Assembly (NCBI RefSeq): GCF_025717535.1
Contig: NZ_JAJIRO010000005.1
Span: 1-64,000 of the forward strand
Direction of reading: 5' to 3'
Source of the DNA: Paucibacter sp. Y2R2-4
GTDB taxonomy: Bacteria; Pseudomonadota; Gammaproteobacteria; Burkholderiales; Burkholderiaceae_C
DNA length: 64,000 nucleotides
Shown here: in pieces, positions 9,277 to 17,673 of the stretch
Layout of the letters: each line of letters starts with the position of its first letter
Position numbering within the stretch: the stretch's first letter is position 1
Notes under the pieces: generated by a model
What the model saw: only the letters and a program-made list of their open reading frames with translations
What the model was told of the DNA's origin: nothing
The model's database searches: none
Made by a program: the position numbers and the translations under genes

Positions 9277-12039
9277 TCACCGGAAGGAGTAGCTCAGGCT
9301 GGCATAGAAGGTCCGGCCCCGTGGGTCGGTATAGGTGGGGTCATAGGTGGCCAAGAAGTAGTAACCCTGGTTGGAGAACGGCGGCTGCGTGTTCAAGAGG
9401 TTTTGCACGCCTGCGCGCAGCTTCATGGCCGAGCTGACTTTCCACGAGCCCGACAAGTCCCACAGCGAATAGGCGCTGACGTTGCGGGCTGGCAGCAGCT
9501 GATCGGTGTTCGGATTGAAGGCGGTGTTGTGATCGCGGTAGCCCGAGTAGTAGGTGTTGCCCAGGGTCAGGCCGATCGGGCCCAGGTCCCAATCCACCGA
9601 CAGACGATGACGCCACTTCTGGATCACTTGGTCGCTGAGGAACTGACTGGCGTTGTTCAAGAAGGGCTCACCGGCGCCGAACTGCCGTTCGTACTTCAGC
9701 ACATAGGTGCCGTTCATATTGGCAGTAATGCGTCCGAGATCGCCTGCGCTCACGCGGTAGCTGAAGTCCACATCCAGGCCCGACGTGCGCAGCTCACCCT
9801 GGTTCTCCTTTTTCAGCAAGATGGTGTCGATGAGCTCGCCGAACTCATCGCGCTTGACGTAGTCCTTTTCATACTTGGCCAGGTTGCCCAGGATCACTTG
9901 TTCCGACAGATCGCTGATCACATCGGTCTTGTTGATCATCCAGTAGTCAACGCTTGCAGTCAGCTCGCGGGTCGGCTCCAGCACCAGGCCGAAGGAGAAC
10001 TGCTTGGACTTCTCAGGCTTCAGGTTCGGATTGCTGCGGCGTTCCACGCGCCATTGGTCGGTGCAATCCGCCACGGCAAAGCCTTGTGCCACGCAGCCAG
10101 GGTCGGTCAGGAAGGCCGAACTGGAGCCGAACGAAGTGGGGCGGGTCAACTCATTGATGGACGGTGCGCGGAAGCCCGTGCCGGCCGAGCCGCGCAACAT
10201 CACCGTTTTGCTCGGCTGCCAACGCACGCCCAGCTTGGGGTTGAAGGTGCTGCCCACGCCGCTGTAGTTGTCATAGCGGGCGGCTAACTGCACTTCGAGT
10301 TCTTTGCTGAAGGGAGCGTTCAATTCGCCGTACACGGCCGCGACATTGCGGCTGTTTTTGCTGGCCGGAGGCGAGTCGCCACGCGAGCTGCGGTCGCCTT
10401 GGATATTGTTGGTCAGCAGCAGGGCCGAGGGCGTGAACTGGGTTTCTTCGCGGCGGAACTCAGCGCCGAAGGCCGCGCCCAGCGCGCCGCCGTCCAGTTG
10501 CATCAGCTCGCCGCTGAACTTTGCATCCACCGATGTGGTGGTGCCTTTGGAGCTGCGCGCATCGTCTTGCACGCCGATGCTGGCGAGCAGGTCTTTGCCC
10601 GCTTGCGGCGAGCTGCCAAAGGGGTTGATCTTGCCGCTGCGCACACCCTCCACGAACTTGTCATAAAGGAAGTAGCCGTCCTTCAGGGAGTCGGTGCTGC
10701 GGTTGACGGCGCGATTCACGGCCAAGTCGTAGTCCCAGCTGCCGAGTGCGCCGCTGATGCCGGCCACGATGCGTTCGGCGTCGCTGCTGACCTCGTTGGT
10801 GCGGTTGCCGCCTTCGGTGACGCGCTGGCGCACATCCACTGTGCCGCCAAAAGGCAGAGGCTTGGGCAAGAAGGGATTGATCGCGGCCGTGGGCACCGCG
10901 GTCACTTCAATCGGGTTGGGGCTGGCTACATAGCGGGTCTGCGTTTTGCTCTTCAGCACTTCGGCAAACAGCTGGGTGGTGTTGTTGAGTTGGAAGACAC
11001 CGCGGCCCAAGAAGGCCAGCTTGTCGGACTCGGGGTAGAGCTCGGTGTCCTGCATATAGTCAAAGCTGCAGGCCTGGCTCAAATTGTCGGGCGCGTAGAC
11101 CGTGGCCGGCGGATTGCAGGCGGGCGCATACAGATTGATGGTGCGCTGGTTGAAGGGCTTGCCGTCGATGCTGAAGCCGGCGGCGTTCAGTGCATCCAGC
11201 TGCACCTTGCGGGCGGCTGATTTACTGGCCAAGCGGATATTGCCGGGGAAGGTCCGGCTGGACATATAAAAAGGCAGGTTGGTCGCCAGGGGGCGGTCCT
11301 GCAAAAACTCTCGTTCGGTGGAACGCAGTCCGCCAAGCTTTTGCGCGTCCAGCACGCCGAAGACATTGAAACGGTCTTGGCTCAAATCGCCAAATCCACC
11401 GCCCACCGATGCGGCGGTCTTTTCTGCGCCACCTTCTTGGGTGCGGGCGGCATAAACATTGATGTCTGCGCCGCGGTAGTCTTTGCGGGTGATGAAGTTG
11501 ACCACGCCGCCGATGGCGTCGGTGCCGTAGATGGCCGAGGCGCCGTCCTTGAGAATTTCCACCCGCTCAATCGCCCCGGCGGGGATGTTGTTCAGGTCGA
11601 CGCCAGCGTTGTCGCCGGGCGATGCGAAATTGGCCATGCGTCGGCCATTCAGCAGCACCAAGGTGCTGGAGACCCCAATCCCGCGCAAATTGACCGCATT
11701 CATGCCGCGTTGGCCGCCGCTGCTGTCGGTGATGCTGGCGCCGTCGGTCAAGGCCGCGGCATTGCCACTGATGGTCTTCATGATTTCGGCGGCCGTGGTG
11801 GCACCGGTCTTGTCGATGTCGCCGCGCTTGATCGTTTGCACTGGCAGGGCGGCTTCGCCTTCCAGACGCTTGATGCTGGTGCCGGTCACTTCAATCCGCT
11901 CAAGCTTGGCCTCTTGCGCTTGCGCTTGCAGCGCCTGAACGCTGATGAGCACAAGCGCGGCTTGGGCCAGGCCTTGCAGTTTGAAGCTTGCTGCCGGGCG
12001 AGGGGCGCGCTGCGTGAATCGCTTGTTGTTGAAAGTCAT
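9277..12039 (-). CDS. TonB-dependent receptor (second copy of the locus)
   Basis: Outer-membrane receptor of 920 residues with an export signal ending near LQAQAQE. The plug starts KLERIEVTGTSIKRLEGEAALPVQ and contains the same LRGIGVSSTLVLLNGRRMANFASPGD block as receptor 1. The barrel ends in ASLSYSFR. It is divergent from cyanophycinase 2 across 488 bp, repeating the receptor/cyanophycinase arrangement seen at 4647-9177. Central loops differ from receptor 1, so the two copies may take different chain lengths or related peptides. A role in cyanophycin peptide uptake is inferred from context. Confidence 0.9.
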   Translation of the reverse strand: MTFNNKRFTQRAPRPAASFKLQGLAQAALVLISVQALQAQAQEAKLERIEVTGTSIKRLEGEAALPVQTIKRGDIDKTGATTAAEIMKTISGNAAALTDGASITDSSGGQRGMNAVNLRGIGVSSTLVLLNGRRMANFASPGDNAGVDLNNIPAGAIERVEILKDGASAIYGTDAIGGVVNFITRKDYRGADINVYAARTQEGGAEKTAASVGGGFGDLSQDRFNVFGVLDAQKLGGLRSTEREFLQDRPLATNLPFYMSSRTFPGNIRLASKSAARKVQLDALNAAGFSIDGKPFNQRTINLYAPACNPPATVYAPDNLSQACSFDYMQDTELYPESDKLAFLGRGVFQLNNTTQLFAEVLKSKTQTRYVASPNPIEVTAVPTAAINPFLPKPLPFGGTVDVRQRVTEGGNRTNEVSSDAERIVAGISGALGSWDYDLAVNRAVNRSTDSLKDGYFLYDKFVEGVRSGKINPFGSSPQAGKDLLASIGVQDDARSSKGTTTSVDAKFSGELMQLDGGALGAAFGAEFRREETQFTPSALLLTNNIQGDRSSRGDSPPASKNSRNVAAVYGELNAPFSKELEVQLAARYDNYSGVGSTFNPKLGVRWQPSKTVMLRGSAGTGFRAPSINELTRPTSFGSSSAFLTDPGCVAQGFAVADCTDQWRVERRSNPNLKPEKSKQFSFGLVLEPTRELTASVDYWMINKTDVISDLSEQVILGNLAKYEKDYVKRDEFGELIDTILLKKENQGELRTSGLDVDFSYRVSAGDLGRITANMNGTYVLKYERQFGAGEPFLNNASQFLSDQVIQKWRHRLSVDWDLGPIGLTLGNTYYSGYRDHNTAFNPNTDQLLPARNVSAYSLWDLSGSWKVSSAMKLRAGVQNLLNTQPPFSNQGYYFLATYDPTYTDPRGRTFYASLSYSFR

Positions 12040-12527
12040 CGATGGGCCTCGGTGGACAAAAGGGGTAAGAGGAGAAGAGCGAAGGGCGTGTTGTTTGTTT
12101 GCCTTGGCAATCCAGCACTTGCAATTGCTTGGGGACTTGAAACTTGAACCAGGGTCAAAGGAAAGAGGTCGGGCTGGCTTGCGAGTCCTGGTGTGGGCTG
12201 CGTGTCCTGCATCTCAACCGTGTGGCAACTCTAGGAGTGGCTTGCAAGACTTGCCTATGGGGTTTTGGTGGCTCGGTCCGTTTTGCGTAATTCCGTGTCG
12301 CTTGATCGCAAACCCCCGATGAACAGGCGCAACAGCGCTTGCATGCTTGCGACATGCACTTGCGCTCAGCGGTCAAAACCGGGTGCTTTGGGGCCTAACC
12401 CGCTGGTCAGAGGCGGGCGGCTTTGCCAGACTCGCCGCATTGCCCTTTTCCCCTTTCCGTCTTCCAATGCCGAGATGTCCTTTGTCAGCGGCCTTGCCCA
12501 TTCAACGTGATCAGAGAAGCGAAGTCC
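12040..12527. promoter_or_regulatory. Divergent 488-bp regulatory region between receptor 2 and cyanophycinase 2
   Basis: No convincing gene lies here. Two ArgR-like elements are visible. TGTCGC-N8-AAA lies at 12296-12312 on the plus strand, with a weaker GGTCCG-N8-AA copy 21 bp upstream at 12275-12290. TGTCGC-N8-AAG lies on the minus strand at 12354-12338. The spacing of tandem half-sites resembles that reported for the AraC-family arginine regulator. The -10/-35 boxes could not be assigned. Confidence 0.45.
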
Positions 12528-13862
12528 ATGCAGTGGCTAATTAAAAATATGAGCGGATACAGCGTGTTTGCTCGTTCCATTTATTCAAACCTGGCCGGTG
12601 GTCTGTCTGCCAAGCGGAGCGCTGTTGGCCTGAGTCTGTTGGTGGGTCTTGCATTCAGCTGCGCCCCTGCTGTGGCTGCAACGCCGGGCCAAGGCGCGGT
12701 GTTCGTCATTGGTGGCGCCTTGAAGTACGACAACCAAGAGGTCTGGAAACGTATCGTCGATGAGGCGGGTGGCCCCGGTGCGCGCTTTGCTGTCTTCGCG
12801 ACAGCGGCAGCCAACCCTGATCGCAGCGCGGTTCAGATCATTGCCGCCTTGAATGCGCAAGGCGCCAAGGCCGAGGCCATCCCGGTGGCACCACGCTTGA
12901 AGGGCGTGGACTTGCAAGCCAATCTGAAAGACCCGGACTTGCTCGCCAAGGTGGCATCGGCGCAAGGGGTCTTCTTCTCTGGCGGCGCGCAGGAGTTGAT
13001 TGTCGACACCCTGCAGCCAGGCGGAGAGAAGACCGAGATGCTCAAAGCCATTTGGGCGGTCTATCAACGCGGCGGCGTGCTGGCCGGCACCAGCGCCGGT
13101 GCGGCCATCATGAGCAGCACCATGTTTCGTGACGCCCAAGACACGCTGCAGGTGATGAAGGGTCAGATGCGACGCGGCAAAGAGGTGGACCGCGGCCTGG
13201 GCTTCGTCGGCACGCGTTTGTTTGTCGACCAACACTTTCTGAAGCGCGGCCGCATTGGGCGCCTGCTGCCGTTGATGCAGGCCGAGGGCTATCAGCTGGG
13301 TCTGGGCGTAGAAGAGAACAGCGCCGCTTTGCTGCGTGGCGATGACTTGCAGGTGCTGGGGGCGAAGGGTGTTCTCTTGGTGGATCTGAGTCAAGCCAGC
13401 AGCGATGCCAGGCTGGGTGCCTTCAATATCCGCAATGCTCAGCTCAGCTATTTGGATCGCGGCGATAGTCATAACTTGAAAACCGCGGTGACTCTGCCTT
13501 CGGAGAGCAAACGTGCGGGGCATGTGATCGACCCTGCCGCCAAGGATTTCAAACCCTACCACCACAAGCAAGCGTTCTATCTGGACATGCTCGGCGACAC
13601 CACCATCGTCAATGCCATGGGCCAGTTGCTTGACAGCCCTTATCCCGAGGCTCTGGGTGTGGCCTTCAATGGCCTGCATGCGGCCGATGATGCGCAGCCC
13701 GATCTGGGCTTTGAGTTCCGGCTCTACAAGGGCGAAGGAAGCCGGGGTTGGTACAGCGGCGCGATGGGCGGCGAGGACTACACCGTCTTGCGCCTGCGTC
13801 TGGATGTGCAGCCGATTCTGATCAATCGCCCTTTCTACAAGCCGCTAGCGGCAAAGCCCTGA
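12528..13862 (+). CDS. cphE: Cyanophycinase, secreted, peptidase family S51 (copy 2)
   Basis: A 444-residue paralogue of the first cyanophycinase. A long N-terminal signal sequence ends near SCAPAVAA. The catalytic S189 sits in GTSAGAAIMS, the Gln in GGAQ, and the substrate-pocket block DQHFLKRGRIGR starts at D234. ATG 12528 follows an AGAGAAGCGAAG stretch; ATG 12549 is an alternative. It is the first gene of a co-directional series leading to the M14 hydrolase (118 bp gap), permease, regulator and succinyltransferase genes. That order matches use of cyanophycin as a carbon and nitrogen source: polymer cleaved outside, dipeptides processed inside. Confidence 0.88.
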   Translation: MQWLIKNMSGYSVFARSIYSNLAGGLSAKRSAVGLSLLVGLAFSCAPAVAATPGQGAVFVIGGALKYDNQEVWKRIVDEAGGPGARFAVFATAAANPDRSAVQIIAALNAQGAKAEAIPVAPRLKGVDLQANLKDPDLLAKVASAQGVFFSGGAQELIVDTLQPGGEKTEMLKAIWAVYQRGGVLAGTSAGAAIMSSTMFRDAQDTLQVMKGQMRRGKEVDRGLGFVGTRLFVDQHFLKRGRIGRLLPLMQAEGYQLGLGVEENSAALLRGDDLQVLGAKGVLLVDLSQASSDARLGAFNIRNAQLSYLDRGDSHNLKTAVTLPSESKRAGHVIDPAAKDFKPYHHKQAFYLDMLGDTTIVNAMGQLLDSPYPEALGVAFNGLHAADDAQPDLGFEFRLYKGEGSRGWYSGAMGGEDYTVLRLRLDVQPILINRPFYKPLAAKP

Positions 13863-13980
13863 ATCTGCGGGCCTGTGCGGCAAGCGTCGCCGGCCTTCGC
13901 TAACTTGCTGACCTGACGGTCTCTTGAGTGCCTGCCTGGCATCAAGCCGAGCAGGTGGCCACCTCTTGACTGGAACTCCC

Positions 13981-15120
13981 ATGCGTACTGTGCTTCATGC
14001 ACTCCAGCCTGCCAGCGCTGGCACTCAGCGGCAACTGCGCAGCCTTCATTTTGGCGCGGCGCAAAACGGTCGCAAGGCCTATGTCCAAGCTTCTTTGCAT
14101 GCCGACGAGGTGCCGCCGATGTTGGTGGCCCAGCATCTGCGGGTGGCCTTGGCAGAAATTGAGCAGGCTGGCCTGATTGATGGGGAGATCGTGCTGGTGC
14201 CCATGGCCAACCCGATCGGCTTGTCGCAAGAGCTGCAGGGCGCTCCCTGCGGGCGCTTTGATTTGCGCACCGGCATCAACTTCAATCGCAACTACCAGCA
14301 TTTGACGGCGACCTTGATTCCTCAGTTGGAGCCCTTGCTGGGCAGCGATGCGGTGCAGAACACCTTGCACATTCGCCGCGCGGCGCTGGCGCTGTTGGCT
14401 GCCCAGGCTGCTTTGACTGAAACCGATCAGCTCAAGCTGCGGCTGCAGACGCTCGCCACAGATGCTGATCTGGTCTTGGATCTGCATTGCGACACCCAAG
14501 CGGTGATGCATGTCTACACCGGCACGCCGCTGGCCGAGGCGGCCCGGCCCTTGGGCGCTTTGCTGGGTGCACAAGCTTTGTTGGTGTCAGAGGAGTCCGG
14601 CGACGACCCCTTTGATGAGACCGTCTCACGCATTTGGTGGGAGCTGGCCGCCCATTTCGGCCCGGACCGGCCGGTGCCCCTGGCCTGCTTTGCGGCCACG
14701 GTGGAACTGCGGGGCGAGCTGCAAGTGGATGAGCGCCTGGCCCATCAAGACGCCACGGCTTTGCTGCAGTTTTTGCGCTTGCGCGGCCATATTGCCGAAG
14801 GCCCCGCGCTGAACTTGCCGGCCTTGACGCTGCCCTCGGCAGGCATGTGCGAAGCCACACCCTTGGAAGGGGTGGAGCCCATCGTGGCGCCGCACAACGG
14901 GGTGCTGATCTTCTTCAAGGCGCCGGGTGACGAGGTGGCTGAGGGAGAAAAGGTGGCCGAGGTGCTGGACCCTTTGAGCGACTTGCGAACCCCGCTGATC
15001 GCCAGCCGAGGCGGCCGCATGTTTGCCCGCGTCAGCCGCCGCTATGCCACCGCCGGCATGCGGGTCTGCAAGGTGGCGGGCGCCCAAGCCTTCCGCAGCG
15101 GCAAGTTGTTGTCTTTGTGA
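13981..15120 (+). CDS. cphZ: M14-family zinc amidohydrolase (succinylglutamate desuccinylase/aspartoacylase type), probable beta-Asp-Arg dipeptidase
   Basis: A 379-residue protein with zinc ligands H40 and E43 (HADE) and H169 (DLHCD), substrate-carboxylate arginine R103 in NFNRNY, and general base E242 in TVELRGE. The C-terminal part (EPIVAPHNGVLIFFKAPGDE...) is the barrel-sandwich domain of longer family members. There is no signal peptide, so it is cytoplasmic. Beside cyanophycinases, such M14 enzymes have been reported as CphZ, which split beta-Asp-Arg into Asp and Arg. The alternative is AstE (succinylglutamate desuccinylase), since arginine succinyltransferases lie downstream. Direct following of the cyanophycinase gene favours CphZ. 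The symbol is a context-based guess. Confidence 0.65.
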   Translation: MRTVLHALQPASAGTQRQLRSLHFGAAQNGRKAYVQASLHADEVPPMLVAQHLRVALAEIEQAGLIDGEIVLVPMANPIGLSQELQGAPCGRFDLRTGINFNRNYQHLTATLIPQLEPLLGSDAVQNTLHIRRAALALLAAQAALTETDQLKLRLQTLATDADLVLDLHCDTQAVMHVYTGTPLAEAARPLGALLGAQALLVSEESGDDPFDETVSRIWWELAAHFGPDRPVPLACFAATVELRGELQVDERLAHQDATALLQFLRLRGHIAEGPALNLPALTLPSAGMCEATPLEGVEPIVAPHNGVLIFFKAPGDEVAEGEKVAEVLDPLSDLRTPLIASRGGRMFARVSRRYATAGMRVCKVAGAQAFRSGKLLSL

Positions 15121-15169
15121 TGGCGCCAAGGTCTCTCGTCCTCTCTCGAATGCAAGCGAATTGACACCC

Positions 15170-16561
15170 ATGTCGAAATTGAAATTCCCCAATACCTTTG
15201 TGCTGCTGTTTGCGCTCTTGGCCTTGATCGCCTTGGCGACCTGGCTGGTGCCCGGCGGCCAATATGAGACGCAGATGGTCGATGGCAAGAAGGTCATCGT
15301 CGCGGGTTCATTCCATCAGGTCGCCAGCCAGCCGCAGGGCATTGCGGCGCTCTTGATGGCGCCCATCAAGGGCTTTGTCGAAGCGGCCTTGATCATTGGT
15401 TTTGTGCTGATCGTCGGCGGTGCTTTCTCGGTGCTGCAGCGCACCGAGGCGATTGACTCGATGATCAAGTCGGTGGCGCGGGCGCACACCCGCTCGGCCT
15501 TGGTGCGTGTGGCCCTGATTCCGGTCTTCATCACCTTGTTCTCGCTGGGTGGCGCCACCTTCGGCATGGCGGAAGAGGCGATTCCTTTTGTGCTGATCTT
15601 CATTCCGCTGGCCCTGGCACTCAAGTACGACACCATCGTCGGCGTGTCGATTCCCTTTGTGGGCTCGCAGATCGGTTTCGCCACCGCCTTCTTGAACCCC
15701 TTCAATGTGGGTGTGGCCCAGAGCATTGCCGGCGTGCCGATGTTCTCGGGCATTGGCTACCGCCTGCTGTGCTGGGCCATTGCCACCACGCTGACGATCG
15801 CGTTCTTGATGTGGTACGCCGCACGTATCAAACGCCAGCCCGAGTTGAGCCCTTGTTTTGAAATGGACCAGCTCAAACGCCAGCAACTTGATTTGAGCGC
15901 ATTCGAGCGCTTCACCGGCATGACCCTGCGTCACAAGCTGGTCTTGTCGGTCTTCGTATTGACCTTGGCCGTGATGATCGCTGGCGTGGTCAAGTTCGGC
16001 TGGTACATCGAAGAGATCGCCGCACTGTTCCTGCTGATGGCCATCGTCGTCGGGGTGATTGGGCGTTTGGATGCCGAAGATTGGGTCGCCAGCTTCATGG
16101 CAGGCGCCAAAGACTTGGTGAGCACCGCCTTGGTGATCGCCTTGGCCAAAGGCACGGTGGTGCTGATGCGTGACGGCCACATCATCGACACCCTGCTGAA
16201 CGCGCTGGTGCCTTTTGTGGAGTCCAGCAGCCCGATCTTCTCGGCGCAGAAGATGTTCTTGATCCAGACGGTGATCAACTTCTTCATCCACTCAGGCACC
16301 GGTCAGGCAGCGCTCACCATGCCCATCATGGCGCCGCTGGCCGATTTGGTCGGCGTGAGCCGGCAGACCGCCATCCTGGCCTTCCAGTTCGGCGAGCTCA
16401 CCACGCCGGTGATCCCGACCTCGGGCATCACCGTGGGTGTGCTGGCCCTGGCGGGAATTCCGTGGACGAAATGGGTGCGTTGGATGCTGCCGCTGCAAAT
16501 GATTTATTTGGTGATGGCTTTGGTCTTGCTGGCCGTTCCCTCTCTCATCCATTGGCAGTGA
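15170..16561 (+). CDS. YfcC/DcuC-family membrane permease
   Basis: A 463-residue integral membrane protein with about 11-12 hydrophobic segments, opening MSKLKFPNTFVLLFALLALIALATWLVPGG as in YfcC-family carriers (DcuC superfamily). Conserved blocks include FSLGGATFGMAEEAIPF, FLNPFNVGVAQSIAGVP and INFFIHSGTGQAALTMPIMAPL. Family members are annotated as C4-dicarboxylate, arginine/ornithine or basic peptide carriers, and the substrate is not fixed by sequence. It lies between the dipeptidase and the arginine-type regulator, so inner-membrane import of beta-Asp-Arg or arginine, or export of surplus aspartate, are the likely roles. I chose ATG 15170 because upstream codons overlap the previous gene. 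Confidence 0.85.
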   Translation: MSKLKFPNTFVLLFALLALIALATWLVPGGQYETQMVDGKKVIVAGSFHQVASQPQGIAALLMAPIKGFVEAALIIGFVLIVGGAFSVLQRTEAIDSMIKSVARAHTRSALVRVALIPVFITLFSLGGATFGMAEEAIPFVLIFIPLALALKYDTIVGVSIPFVGSQIGFATAFLNPFNVGVAQSIAGVPMFSGIGYRLLCWAIATTLTIAFLMWYAARIKRQPELSPCFEMDQLKRQQLDLSAFERFTGMTLRHKLVLSVFVLTLAVMIAGVVKFGWYIEEIAALFLLMAIVVGVIGRLDAEDWVASFMAGAKDLVSTALVIALAKGTVVLMRDGHIIDTLLNALVPFVESSSPIFSAQKMFLIQTVINFFIHSGTGQAALTMPIMAPLADLVGVSRQTAILAFQFGELTTPVIPTSGITVGVLALAGIPWTKWVRWMLPLQMIYLVMALVLLAVPSLIHWQ

Positions 16562-16581
16562 GCGTGCATGCACGCGTTTGC

Positions 16582-17673
16582 ATGGAGGCCGAAGCGGCGG
16601 GCCTGAATTACAGTGCAGCGGTGAATCGCAGCCCCAAGCTCCCCAGCCTGAACGAGTCCCTGATCGCGGCGTCACAGCCGGACCCGGCTTCCGCCGTGCT
16701 TGCGCGCCGCTGCGGCTTCTTGCTGCTGGACGGTGCGCGCTTGCTGCCCCTGGCCGGGGTCTTGGAGGCCTTGCAACTCGCCAATACCTTGCAAGCCGAG
16801 GCTTGCTATGAGGCCACGCTGCTCAGCGCGGATGGAGCGGGCGTGCACTGCGGCTCGCTCCGCTTGGCGACCGAGGCGGCGCTGGCCTCCAGCGGCTGGC
16901 AAATGATCTTTGTCGTGGCCGGTGAGGGCAGCGAAGCCCCGGCTGACTTGCTGCATTGGTTGGGCGCTCAGGCCAATGCCGGTGTTGCTTTGGCGGGTAT
17001 TGATGGCGGCAGCGCTGTTCTGGCCGAGGCGGGCTTGCTGGACGGCGAACGCGCCACGGTTGATGGCCATTTGCTGGAGGCCTTGCAAGAAGACTTCCCC
17101 GCCGTGGTTTGGAGCGGCAATGTCTGGGAGATGAATGCCAAGGCCAGCCGTCTCAGCTGTGCGGGCGGCAGCGCTAGCCTGGATTTGACCCTGGCCTGGT
17201 TGGGGGGCTTGCATGGCGAGCGCTTGGCGCAAGACCTGACCCTCGGCCTTGGTCTGGAGCGCCTGCGCGGCCGCGATGAGCGCCAGCGCCGGCCCTCGGC
17301 CGAGCAGGGCGGCGGCAGCCCCAAGCTGGCCGAGGCCCTGAGCCTGATGGAAGCCAACTTGGCCGAGCCCTTGCCCACCGAAGAGGTGGCGCGTTTGGTG
17401 GGCGTGTCGCGGCGCCAGCTGGAACGCTTGTTCAAACAGCATCTCGACGCTTTGCCTTCGCGCTACTACCTGGAGCTGCGTCTGAACCGGGCACGCCGGC
17501 TCTTGCAGCAGAGCAGCCAGTCGATTTTGCAGATCGGTCTGTCCTGCGGTTTCTCTTCAGGCCCGCATTTTTCCAACGCCTACAAGGCGCATTTTGAGAA
17601 GACACCGCGCGATGAGCGCAGCCAGCGCGCCGCCGCATGGCGCCGTCCCGCAGGAGAGCACAGCGCATCATGA
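16582..17673 (+). CDS. GATase1-like AraC-family transcriptional regulator (ArgR/GlxA type)
   Basis: A 363-residue regulator. An N-terminal class I glutamine amidotransferase-like sensor domain (RRCGFLLLDGARLLPLAGVLEALQLAN...) is followed by a C-terminal AraC/XylS double helix-turn-helix (LPTEEVARLVGVSRRQLERLFKQHL...LQIGLSCGFSSGPHFSNAYKAHFEKTP). Pseudomonas ArgR, the activator of arginine succinyltransferase genes, has this architecture. The stop codon overlaps the start of the downstream astA-like gene (ATGA), which ties regulator and arginine catabolism together. It is probably activated by arginine or beta-Asp-Arg and acts on the TGTCGC-type sites upstream; both points are inferred. The start could also be GTG 16564. 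Confidence 0.85.
   Translation: MEAEAAGLNYSAAVNRSPKLPSLNESLIAASQPDPASAVLARRCGFLLLDGARLLPLAGVLEALQLANTLQAEACYEATLLSADGAGVHCGSLRLATEAALASSGWQMIFVVAGEGSEAPADLLHWLGAQANAGVALAGIDGGSAVLAEAGLLDGERATVDGHLLEALQEDFPAVVWSGNVWEMNAKASRLSCAGGSASLDLTLAWLGGLHGERLAQDLTLGLGLERLRGRDERQRRPSAEQGGGSPKLAEALSLMEANLAEPLPTEEVARLVGVSRRQLERLFKQHLDALPSRYYLELRLNRARRLLQQSSQSILQIGLSCGFSSGPHFSNAYKAHFEKTPRDERSQRAAAWRRPAGEHSAS

Noticed and set aside
9247-11220. Long plus-strand frames opposite TonB receptor 2
   Set aside because: Shadow frames of a clear receptor gene, low-complexity Ala/Gly/Val content and no motif.
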